Positions 34,507-42,870 of a stretch of DNA of 64,000 bases are shown piece by piece. This stretch comes from Flavobacteriaceae bacterium PS02336 (GTDB lineage Bacteria; Bacteroidota; Bacteroidia; Flavobacteriales; Flavobacteriaceae): contig JASCOF010000003.1 in assembly GCA_029960065.1 (NCBI GenBank), positions 248,001 to 312,000 of the forward strand, written 5' to 3'. The notes beneath the pieces were generated by a model. The model saw only the letters and a program-made list of their open reading frames with translations, made no database searches and was not told the origin of the DNA. A program made the position numbers and the translations under genes. Every line of letters begins with the position of its first letter. Position 1 is the first letter of the stretch.

Positions 34507-36027
34507 ATGAAAAAATATATAGCTTTTCTATTCTTCGGAACACTCACTTTTCTGGGCTGTTCTGATCTGGAAGAAAAACCAGTAGGTATCATTCGTCCAG
34601 ATAACTTTTTTAATAATACAGATGATTTACAGGCGGCAGTAAACGGCGCTTTTGCCAATATCGCACACAACAATTATTGGGGAAGAGAATTTACAATTGC
34701 CCTAATGCTTCGCGACGACATGGCTGATATTGGAGACAGAACGACTCAAGCGGCTCGTATTGATGTAAACGACATGAGTATGAACGATACTAATGCCCTT
34801 GTAGCGAATTTTTGGCCGCAATCTTATGTTATTATTACTGCAGCAAATCAAGCAATTGAAGGTGCAAAAAAAACGCCGGGAGATCCAGCAAAAGTTAATG
34901 CAATTGTGGCTCAGGCATATTTTGCGAGAGCTTTTACTTATTACCATTTAGTACGTCTTTTTGGAGACATTCCGTACATTGATTTTGTAGTAAATGATGT
35001 CAATCAGATTAATACCATGAGTAAAACTAAAGAAGCCGATGTTTATCCAAAAATTATTGCTGATTTAGAGTTTGCTAAACAGTGGCTGGAAGACAAACCA
35101 AAAGTAAAAGCAATTCCGGGAAAAGGTACTGCGGCAGGTTATTTATCCTCAGTTTACTTAACTTTAGGACAATATCAAAAAGCGTATGATGAAGCTAAAT
35201 TTGTGATTACAAACGAAGCTAAATTTGGTTTAGGCCTTGATGCCGATTTTCAGGATTTATTCAACGCAACAAAAACGGCTTCATTAAAAGAACCTTTGTT
35301 TACAATTGACTTTAACAACCTGACTTCTGGAAATTACGGTCAGGATTATACCGCATTTTTTACAGGTTCTTTAAAAGATGACAGTTACAGTTACGGACAA
35401 GGATTTTCTGTTGCTGTTCCTTCTTTAAAAGTTTTTACGACTTGGGATCAAAGAGATTACAGAAGAGCGGTAAGTTTTGATACTATTATTAGAAAGAAAA
35501 CGGGGCCGGGCGGTTCTTTACAGGTTTTTCCATCAAGCGATAACGAAAAAGCGCCACGTCCGCATATTGCAAAATATTTCCGTTTTCCGGGAAAAGCTGG
35601 AGCTAACGGAAGAACTTCGCAGCACAATTATATCACAATGCGTTTTGCAGAAGTTTTATTAACCGCTGCTGAAGCCTTAAATGAAATTACACCAGGAACT
35701 ACAGAAGCAGACGGTTATGTAAATCGTGTTCGCGCAAGAGCAAGAAATAAAGCTGGAAAACTGGTTTCTTTTCCTGCAAACGTAACTCCAGGTTTATCTC
35801 AGGCCGATTTCAGAAAAATGGTTATTGACGAAAGAAGATTAGAACTTGCCTTTGAATATATAAGATGGTACGATATCAAAAGACTTAAAAATGGACCTGA
35901 AGTTTTTGGCCCAAACGGATTAGAACCTCATGCGAATTTCGATCCAAATAAAGACTATTTATGGCCGTTACCAGGAACAGAGTTAGCTATTAATCCGAAT
36001 TTAAAACCAAATAATCCTGGTTATTAA
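34507..36027 (+). CDS. SusD/RagB-family glycan-binding lipoprotein (PUL 1)
   Basis: 506 residues. The lipoprotein signal ends at FLGCSDLE (Cys18). RagB/SusD features include FFNNTDDLQAAVNGAF near 37, AQAYFARAFTYYHLVRLFGD near 137 (seen as FARAFTYYHLVRLFGD), the tetratricopeptide-like helices, and the C-terminal ERRLELAFEYIRWYDIKR and YLWPLPGTEL segments. It caps the SusC transporter at the cell surface. Confidence 0.95.
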   Translation: MKKYIAFLFFGTLTFLGCSDLEEKPVGIIRPDNFFNNTDDLQAAVNGAFANIAHNNYWGREFTIALMLRDDMADIGDRTTQAARIDVNDMSMNDTNALVANFWPQSYVIITAANQAIEGAKKTPGDPAKVNAIVAQAYFARAFTYYHLVRLFGDIPYIDFVVNDVNQINTMSKTKEADVYPKIIADLEFAKQWLEDKPKVKAIPGKGTAAGYLSSVYLTLGQYQKAYDEAKFVITNEAKFGLGLDADFQDLFNATKTASLKEPLFTIDFNNLTSGNYGQDYTAFFTGSLKDDSYSYGQGFSVAVPSLKVFTTWDQRDYRRAVSFDTIIRKKTGPGGSLQVFPSSDNEKAPRPHIAKYFRFPGKAGANGRTSQHNYITMRFAEVLLTAAEALNEITPGTTEADGYVNRVRARARNKAGKLVSFPANVTPGLSQADFRKMVIDERRLELAFEYIRWYDIKRLKNGPEVFGPNGLEPHANFDPNKDYLWPLPGTELAINPNLKPNNPGY

Positions 36028-36314
36028 TAGTATGGAACGCGGATGAAACGGGTTTGCTATCGCAAAAACGCGAATAAAACAGTTTTTTTTTATTGCTTAA
36101 CGCATAATTGGTTTCCCGCAGATCTTACAGATTTAGCAGATTAAATTAAAAAAAAAATCAGCGTGAAGTAAAAATCAGCCAAATCTGCTACCCGAGCGAT
36201 AGCGAACAGGCGAAGCAAATCTGCGAGTGAAAAAAAATCCGTGCAAAGCGTTTTCGCGATAGCGAATCCATGTCATCCGTGTCCAAAAATTTCGTTACCA
36301 AAATATATTTTAAT
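36028..36314. repeat. Repeat-rich gap with nested micro-repeat
   Basis: This holds no gene. It contains CGCAGATCTTACAGATTTAG (36119-36138), whose relative is at 48250, and a micro-repeat CCCGAGCGATAGCGAACAGG and onward (36191-36221) that is flanked by two copies of AAATCTGC (36181-36188, 36217-36224). GCGATAGCGAA recurs at 36256-36266, and its mirror with one change at 36053-36063. Confidence 0.65.
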
Positions 36315-37508
36315 ATGAAGAATGTCAGTTTCATTTCTTTAATTCTTGGGTTTGCATCGTTGGCAACAGCGTGCAAATCCGGAATTAATTCTCAAACAAA
36401 AAATGCATCTGTAACAACAGAAAAATTACTGGAAACACGTTACAAAATGTTACTCGATTATCCCATTGATTCGATGTCTATGCCAAGAAGTATGAACATC
36501 AAAACCAATGAGATTCGTAAAGTTCCTTCAAAAGACTGGACAAGCGGTTTTTTTGCCGGAAATCTTTGGCAGTTATACCGATTAACAGGCGACTCAAAAT
36601 ATAAAGAACAAGCTCAAAAATGGACTCCTTTCAGCAAAAAAGAGAGTGTCAATAAGAATTCGCATGACGTAGGTTTTAAAGTGTTTTGCAGTTTTGGAGA
36701 AGCGCTGAAAGTGGAAAACAAAAAAGAATACGAAGCTGTAATTATTAAGGGCGCTGAAACTTTATGCAAAAGATTCGATACAAAAGTGGGTTCAATTCGT
36801 TCTTGGGATTTCAACAAAGAAATTTGGGACTATCCCGTAATCATTGACAATATGATGAATTTGGAATTACTTTTTGAAGCTTCAAAATTATCTGGAAATC
36901 CAAAATATCGCAATATTGCCATTCAGCATGCTAATACGACTTTAAAAAACCATTTTAGAGACGATAACAGCTGTTATCACGTCATCGATTATGATCCAAA
37001 TACAGGAGCTGTTAGAAAGAAAACGACACTTCAAGGATATAATGATGATTCTGTCTGGGCTCGCGGTCAGGCATGGGCGGTTTACGGTTTTACAATGGCT
37101 TATCGTTATACAAAAGAAGAAGCTTACATAAAACAAGCCGAAGCTACTGCTTTGTTCTTTATGGCAAATAAAAACCTGCCTGAAGATGGCATACCATATT
37201 GGGATTTTAAAGATCCGAGCATTCCAAATTCGCCACGAGATGTTTCGGCAGCAATGGTTATGGCTTCAGCTTTATATGAATTATATGATTATACGAAGAA
37301 AGAAAATTATCTGGCTTTCGCCAATAAAATGATGCAGTCCGTTCAAAGTGAAAAATATATTTTAGATTCTAACATTCAGGCTCCTTTTCTTTTTGACCAT
37401 AGCACAGGAAACTGGCCAAAACACGACGAAATTGACGAACCTATAATCTACGCCGACTATTATTTTCTGGAAGCCCTTTTAAGAAAAAGTGGCAAAGAAA
37501 CAAAGTAA
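36315..37508 (+). CDS. GH88 unsaturated glucuronyl hydrolase, lipoprotein
   Basis: 397 residues from the ATG at 36315, chosen because it gives a lipobox (LATAC, Cys20); the upstream ATG at 36270 does not. The (alpha/alpha)6 fold is indicated by repeated helix pairs. The two catalytic-type aspartates of the family are visible: NSHDVGFK (Asp118) and VIIDNMMNLELL (Asp178). WTSGFFAGNLWQLY and DDSVWARGQAWAVYGF are also conserved. The enzyme removes the 4,5-unsaturated uronic acid left by polysaccharide lyases. Its presence implies a lyase upstream; the beta-helix protein at 25224 is a candidate. Confidence 0.93.
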   Translation: MKNVSFISLILGFASLATACKSGINSQTKNASVTTEKLLETRYKMLLDYPIDSMSMPRSMNIKTNEIRKVPSKDWTSGFFAGNLWQLYRLTGDSKYKEQAQKWTPFSKKESVNKNSHDVGFKVFCSFGEALKVENKKEYEAVIIKGAETLCKRFDTKVGSIRSWDFNKEIWDYPVIIDNMMNLELLFEASKLSGNPKYRNIAIQHANTTLKNHFRDDNSCYHVIDYDPNTGAVRKKTTLQGYNDDSVWARGQAWAVYGFTMAYRYTKEEAYIKQAEATALFFMANKNLPEDGIPYWDFKDPSIPNSPRDVSAAMVMASALYELYDYTKKENYLAFANKMMQSVQSEKYILDSNIQAPFLFDHSTGNWPKHDEIDEPIIYADYYFLEALLRKSGKETK

Positions 37509-37528
37509 CAAAGCAGCCAAGGTTTTCA

Positions 37529-37592
37529 GCCTTTTGTATCTCTGAATCTTGGAATCTTTGAGCCTTTGTACCTCTGAACCTCTGAACCTAAA
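37529..37592. repeat. 8-nt-period repeat (eight units) before the GH2 gene
   Basis: GCCTTTTG, TATCTCTG, AATCTTGG, AATCTTTG, AGCCTTTG, TACCTCTG, AACCTCTG and AACCTAAA follow in exact 8-nt register and end 5 nt before the ATG. It is the longest copy of this family in the window. Confidence 0.75.
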
Positions 37593-37597
37593 CACAC

Positions 37598-40006
37598 ATG
37601 AAGAATTATCAAAACAATACATTTTCAATTTTTGTGCTTTTTGTTTTGTTTCAAATTTGTCTGAGCAGTTTTGCTCAGACAAAAATGAACATTAATGACA
37701 ATTGGCTTTATTTAGAAAATCATACTTCAAACCTTAGTGAAGCTCAAAAGGCTTCCAATTGGATTACTTTAAACTTACCGCATACTTGGAACGCCGAAGA
37801 TGCAACCGATTTAAATCCGGGTTATAGACGTGATGCGAGCTGGTATCAAAAGAAATTAAATATTTCGAAGATTGACAAAGACAAAATCTATTCATTATAT
37901 TTTGAAGGTTCAAATGTTACTACAAAAGTGTATGTAAACGGCAAAGAAGCTGGATCGCATATTGGCGGTTATATTGGCTTTTCAATTGACATTACCAACT
38001 TCATCAAAGAAGGAAACAATGACATTTTTGTTCGTGTTGATAATAGTTACGACATCGAAATTATTCCATCGCAAAAAAGTGATTTCTTTATTTATGGCGG
38101 AATTACGCGCGATGTCTGGTTCGTTTCAAAATATAAAAATCATATTGAAAATATTAAGATTACAACGCCCGAAGTTTCGGTTAAAAAAGCGTCGGTGCAA
38201 ATTGTTTCTTCTTTTGTAAATGCCGATCATTCAAAAGATTTATCGTTAACGGTAACACTTAAAAATCCGAAAGGCAAAAAAGTGGCGAGCAAAACGATTC
38301 CTGTTTCGGATAAAACTTCGACAATTACTTTCGAAGACATCAAAAACCCAGAACTTTGGGATACCGAAAAACCAAATTTATATAAACTGACAGCTGTTTT
38401 ATTAGAGAAAAATCAAATCAAAGACAGCGTTACTGAAAAAGTAGGTTTTAGATGGTTTGAATTTAAAGATCACGGTCCCTTTTACCTAAACGGAAAACGG
38501 TTATTAATCCGCGGTACACATCGTCATGAAGAACAAGCTGGAGTTGGCGCTGCTATGAGCAACGAACAGCATTGGGCAGATATGAAATCAATCAAAGAAA
38601 TGGGTGCGAATTTTGTTCGCTTGGCGCATTATCCGCAAGATCCAGAAGTTTATAAAGCCTGCGACGAACTCGGACTTTTAGTTTGGGATGAACTGCCTTG
38701 GTGCCGTGGCGGCATTGGTAACGAGGTTTGGAAAACGAATGCCAAAAATATGCTGGCAGAGATCATCAATCAAAATTACAATCATCCAAGTATTATTATC
38801 TGGTCGTTAGGAAACGAAATCAATTGGCTTCCCGATTTTCCCGATGGTGATAATGACGAAAAAACTAATGCTTTCTTAACCGAATTAAACGACATCGCGC
38901 ACAAACTCGATCCAACCAGAAAAACGGCGATTCGAAAATATTATGAAGGCTCGCATATTGTAGATGTCTTCTCTCCTTCTATCTGGTCCGGCTGGTATTC
39001 TGGAAGTTATAAAAGCTATCAAAAAGCGATTAATGTTTACAAAAAAGAATATAAACATTTCATTCATGCTGAATATGGGGGAGACAGTCATGTTGGCCGT
39101 CACAGCGAAAATCCAATAACAGGCGAAAATGTTATAAAAGCGGAAGGCTGGGAAGAGGCAATTGTACAGACGAAAGTCGCCAACATCGCACAAATTGGTG
39201 ATTGGAGCGAAAACTATATAGTTGATTTGTTTGACTGGCATTTGCATGTATCCGAGAATGACCCAGAGTTTGTGGGAAATATTCAATGGGCATTTAAGGA
39301 TTTTGCAACGCCTTTACGTCCCGAAGATGATATTCCGTACATGAACCAAAAAGGACTTACAGATCGTAACGGAATTCCAAAAGATGCGTATTATGTTTTT
39401 AAAAGTTATTGGGCAAAAGAACCTTTTACGTATATCGAATCGCATACTTGGACAGAACGTCAAGGTCCTGAAAACACACCTAGAATTATTAGTGTTTTCA
39501 GTAATTGTGAAAAAGTGACTTTATTCCACGACGGAAAATCATTAGGAGAAAAAACACGAAATCTTTCCCTTTATCCTGCAAATGGCTTAACTTGGGATGT
39601 CAATTTTAAAAAAGGAGAAAACATTCTGATTGCCATTGGTAAAAACAAAGATGGTAAAACAGTTTCAGACACTATAAAAGTGAATTATCGTTTCAATAAA
39701 AATGATACGGCTTCGTCTTTGCAATTGTCTTCGGAAAAATTAAAAAACGGTAATTATCTGATTACGGCAATTGCGATTGACAACAACAATTTACGCTGTT
39801 TGGATTATGAAGAAAGTGTTTATTTTCAATGTTTAAAAGGCGGTAAAACGTTGAAAAATCAAGGAACGCCAACAGGAAGTGAATCGATTAGAATGGCAAA
39901 CGGAAAAGCTTCTATTGAAGTTATTCCCGATGGCTCAAATAATCCGATTGAAATGACGGCTTTGAATCAGAGTTTTAAAGGGGAATATTTGAAGATTGAA
40001 CCTTAA
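37598..40006 (+). CDS. GH2 beta-glycosidase (galactosidase/glucuronidase type)
   Basis: 802 residues with a signal peptide ending near SSFAQ27. It shows the GH2 order: sugar-binding jelly roll (about 30-180), Ig-like sandwich (about 185-285), TIM barrel (about 290-590) and a C-terminal Ig-like part. The acid/base is Glu407 in IWSLGNEINW and the nucleophile Glu492 in HAEYGGD. An Asn-Gln-Lys in YMNQKGL near 595 resembles the NxK uronate-recognition motif of beta-glucuronidases but also occurs in galactosidases. It probably removes terminal beta-linked sugars from PUL 1 oligosaccharides in the periplasm. Confidence 0.9.
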   Translation: MKNYQNNTFSIFVLFVLFQICLSSFAQTKMNINDNWLYLENHTSNLSEAQKASNWITLNLPHTWNAEDATDLNPGYRRDASWYQKKLNISKIDKDKIYSLYFEGSNVTTKVYVNGKEAGSHIGGYIGFSIDITNFIKEGNNDIFVRVDNSYDIEIIPSQKSDFFIYGGITRDVWFVSKYKNHIENIKITTPEVSVKKASVQIVSSFVNADHSKDLSLTVTLKNPKGKKVASKTIPVSDKTSTITFEDIKNPELWDTEKPNLYKLTAVLLEKNQIKDSVTEKVGFRWFEFKDHGPFYLNGKRLLIRGTHRHEEQAGVGAAMSNEQHWADMKSIKEMGANFVRLAHYPQDPEVYKACDELGLLVWDELPWCRGGIGNEVWKTNAKNMLAEIINQNYNHPSIIIWSLGNEINWLPDFPDGDNDEKTNAFLTELNDIAHKLDPTRKTAIRKYYEGSHIVDVFSPSIWSGWYSGSYKSYQKAINVYKKEYKHFIHAEYGGDSHVGRHSENPITGENVIKAEGWEEAIVQTKVANIAQIGDWSENYIVDLFDWHLHVSENDPEFVGNIQWAFKDFATPLRPEDDIPYMNQKGLTDRNGIPKDAYYVFKSYWAKEPFTYIESHTWTERQGPENTPRIISVFSNCEKVTLFHDGKSLGEKTRNLSLYPANGLTWDVNFKKGENILIAIGKNKDGKTVSDTIKVNYRFNKNDTASSLQLSSEKLKNGNYLITAIAIDNNNLRCLDYEESVYFQCLKGGKTLKNQGTPTGSESIRMANGKASIEVIPDGSNNPIEMTALNQSFKGEYLKIEP

Positions 40007-40011
40007 TTTAC

Positions 40012-40096
40012 TTAACCGCAAAGTTCGCAAGGGAAATTCGCAAGGCACACAAAGCTTTGCGAACTTTGCGTAAAACTTAGCGCCCTTTGCGGTTAA
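40012..40096. repeat. Nested palindromic CGCAAAG element (copy 3)
   Basis: TTAACCGCAAAG (40012-40023) is mirrored by CTTTGCGGTTAA (40085-40096). Inside are TTCGCAAGG, AAAGCTTTGCGAAC and TTTGCGTAA pieces. It lies between the two GH2 genes. Confidence 0.75.
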
Positions 40097-40134
40097 AATA
40101 TATTTCAGATTACAATAAAAAACAATTTTATAAA

Positions 40135-41931
40135 ATGAAAAAAATTCTAACATTTCTACTCCTAACCTCGTTCGCAATTGGACAATCCCAAGGTTTAATT
40201 TCTAACGTATCAAACCGAAATACCACTTCTTTAAACGGAGTTTGGAATTATATAATTGATCCATACCAAACAGGCTTTTACAGCTTTCACCTTGATCAAT
40301 ATGATAAACAGGAAAAACCAGCGAAAGGAGCATTCTTTACGAATTATCATGCTCAAAACAAACAGGAATTAGTAGAATATGATTTTGATAAATCGCCTAC
40401 AATCAATATCCCAGGCGACTGGAATTCGCAGGTTACGGAATTGAAATATTACGAAGGAAATGTTTGGTTTAAAAAGTCTTTCGATTACAATTTAGCAGCT
40501 AACAAACGCCTGTTTTTGTACTTAGGAGCCATTAATTACAAAGCTGATGTTTATTTAAACGGAAAAAAACTGGGAACGCACGAAGGCGGTTTTACGCCAT
40601 TTAACTACGAAGTCACTTCGATTGTAAAACCAAAAGGAAATTATCTGGTTATTAAAGTTGATAATACACGTCACAAAGAAGATGTTCCTACTGTAAATAC
40701 CGATTGGTGGAATTATGGCGGAATTACTCGAGATGTTACTTTAATTGAAGAAGAATCTTCTTTTGTTGAAGATTATACGATTCAGCTGAAAAAAGGAAAT
40801 GTAAATGTTATTTCTGGATTTATTAAAATTAACAATTTAGATGCTTCAAAAAATCAGATTTCGATTTCTATTCCTGAATTAAAAATCAATTACAAAGGAA
40901 AAATTAATGCTGAGGGGGTTTTAAATTTTGAAATTCCAGCTAAAAAAATCTCATATTGGTCACCAGAAAATCCAAAATTATATGAAGTGAAAATCGATTT
41001 TAACGGACAGAAATTAAACGATAAAATTGGTTTTAGAACAATTGAAACGCAAGGTGACAAAATCTTATTAAACGGAAAACCAGTCTTTCTAAGAGGAATT
41101 TCGATTCACGAAGAAAATGCAAAAGGCGGACGAGCTAATTCTGAAGAAGATGCTTTGCGTTTACTAAACTGGGCAAAAGAATTGGGCTGTAATTATGTTC
41201 GTCTGGCTCATTATCCGCATAATGAAAACATGGTTAGGCAAGCGGATAAAATGGGATTAATGGTTTGGGAAGAAATTCCGGTTTACTGGACAGTTGAATT
41301 CACTAATAAAAATACCTATCAAAATGCACAGAATCAATTAACGGCTGCTATTACAAGAGATAAAAACAGAGCCAGTATTGTAATCTGGTCTATGGCAAAT
41401 GAAACTCCAGTTTCTGATGCGAGAAATAGTTTTATCACGAATTTGGTAACTCATACAAAGTCATTAGACGATACAAGATTAATCAGTGCTGCTTTATTAA
41501 CGCATAATGGAAAGATTGACGATGAAATTGGTAAATCACTTGACATTCTTGCATTTAATCAATATTTAGGCTGGTACGGCGGTAACTTAGAAAATGCTGA
41601 AAAAACATTCTGGACTACGCCATACAACAAACCTGTTTTCGTTTCTGAATTTGGAGGTGATGCAAAAGCGGGTTTTCACGGAGAAAAAAACGAAAGATGG
41701 ACAGAAGAATATCAGGAATATTTATACATCCAAAATTTAAAAATGATCGAAAAGATTCCACATCTAAGTGGAATAAGTCCTTGGATTTTAGTTGATTTCA
41801 GATCTCCAAAACGATTGCTTCCAGGAATTCAGGACGGTTACAATCGTAAAGGTTTAATCTCAAATGATGGCGAAAAGAAAAAGGCGTTTTATATTATGCA
41901 AGATTGGTACTTGAAAAAGAGTAAAGAGTGA
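40135..41931 (+). CDS. GH2 beta-glucuronidase-type enzyme
   Basis: 598 residues from the ATG at 40135, which yields a signal peptide (MKKILTFLLLTSFAIGQSQG). The length is that of compact beta-glucuronidases. GH2 motifs are LRGISIHEEN, VRLAHYPHNE, the acid/base Glu423 in IWSMANETPV and the nucleophile Glu505 in VSEFGGDA. Asn570-Arg571-Lys572 in GYNRKGL lies where E. coli beta-glucuronidase has its NxK carboxylate-recognition motif. Release of glucuronate would feed the nearby mannonate pathway. It is the last gene of PUL 1. Confidence 0.9.
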   Translation: MKKILTFLLLTSFAIGQSQGLISNVSNRNTTSLNGVWNYIIDPYQTGFYSFHLDQYDKQEKPAKGAFFTNYHAQNKQELVEYDFDKSPTINIPGDWNSQVTELKYYEGNVWFKKSFDYNLAANKRLFLYLGAINYKADVYLNGKKLGTHEGGFTPFNYEVTSIVKPKGNYLVIKVDNTRHKEDVPTVNTDWWNYGGITRDVTLIEEESSFVEDYTIQLKKGNVNVISGFIKINNLDASKNQISISIPELKINYKGKINAEGVLNFEIPAKKISYWSPENPKLYEVKIDFNGQKLNDKIGFRTIETQGDKILLNGKPVFLRGISIHEENAKGGRANSEEDALRLLNWAKELGCNYVRLAHYPHNENMVRQADKMGLMVWEEIPVYWTVEFTNKNTYQNAQNQLTAAITRDKNRASIVIWSMANETPVSDARNSFITNLVTHTKSLDDTRLISAALLTHNGKIDDEIGKSLDILAFNQYLGWYGGNLENAEKTFWTTPYNKPVFVSEFGGDAKAGFHGEKNERWTEEYQEYLYIQNLKMIEKIPHLSGISPWILVDFRSPKRLLPGIQDGYNRKGLISNDGEKKKAFYIMQDWYLKKSKE

Positions 41932-42056
41932 AGATGAAAGAGGAAAGAAGAAAGAGTGAAGAGTGTTATCAATTCATTAACAAAAAACAAATTAGAATTA
42001 TATGATTTTTCTTCATTATTAGCTTACTTTGTAGTTATTCTAAAAATTGTATTCCT

Positions 42057-42620
42057 ATGAAAAAATTATGTTTATTGGCAGTTACATTGTTTGCTGCTTT
42101 TACAGTTCAGGCTCAAGATGTGGTAAAATTTGCTCCACTTGATGCTAGTCCGGTTGATATTTCTTATTTCCCAAACAAAGCAGTTAAATTCAAAAAAACG
42201 GATAATCCTAATCCAGTTGTTAAAGTTACTTATGCTAGACCATCTGCTAAAGGAAGAACTATTTTCGGAGATATTGTTAAGTTTGGAGAAGTTTGGAGAG
42301 TTGGTGCCAATGAAAATACAGAAATCAAATTTTACAAGGCAGTAACGATTGGCGGGAAAAATATTCCAGCTGGATACTACAGTTTATTTGCTATTCCTGA
42401 AAATGATAAATGGACGATTATTATCAATAAAGAATTGGATTTATGGGGTGGTTATGCTTATGACGAAAGCAAAGATGTAGTGAGAGTTTCAGTTCCTGTA
42501 AAACCAGTTTCTACTCCAATCGAAGCTTTATCTATTGCATTTACAACTCAAGGCAATGTTGCTAATTTGGTTATTGGATGGGATAAAACAACTGTTGAAT
42601 TGCCTATTACGATTAAATAA
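42057..42620 (+). CDS. DUF2911-family secreted protein
   Basis: 187 residues with a signal peptide (to about AQA19). The segment RPSAKGRTIFGD, followed by EVWRVGANENTEIKF and IPAGYYSLFAIP, is diagnostic of DUF2911, a beta-rich periplasmic family of Bacteroidota with no assigned function. It stands alone between PUL 1 and the molybdenum hydroxylase operon. Confidence 0.85.
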   Translation: MKKLCLLAVTLFAAFTVQAQDVVKFAPLDASPVDISYFPNKAVKFKKTDNPNPVVKVTYARPSAKGRTIFGDIVKFGEVWRVGANENTEIKFYKAVTIGGKNIPAGYYSLFAIPENDKWTIIINKELDLWGGYAYDESKDVVRVSVPVKPVSTPIEALSIAFTTQGNVANLVIGWDKTTVELPITIK

Positions 42621-42732
42621 GTTTTAATGATATATGCCACGAAGGCACAAAGTCGCAAAGTTTTTTAAGCTTTGCGATTTTTTTTGCCACATCTCAAAAA
42701 GGATTTTTCTGTTGTGGTGAGTTATTTTTTTT

Positions 42733-42857
42733 GCCACGAATTACGCGAATTTTCACAAATTTAAATTATCAATTGGAAGAAAGAATTAGTGCAAATTCGT
42801 GTAATTCGTGGCTATAAAAAAATCATTTTTAATCCTCTTATCCCGATAGCTATCGGG
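42733..42857. repeat. GCCACGAATTACG inverted repeat and CCCGATAGCTATCGGG palindrome
   Basis: GCCACGAATTACGCGAATTT (from 42733) is mirrored imperfectly by AAATTCGTGTAATTCGTGGC (to 42812). A separate perfect 16-bp palindrome CCCGATAGCTATCGGG lies at 42842-42857, just 3' of the molybdenum hydroxylase gene, where it could terminate transcription from the minus strand. Confidence 0.65.
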
Positions 42858-42870
42858 AGTGACTAAAAAT

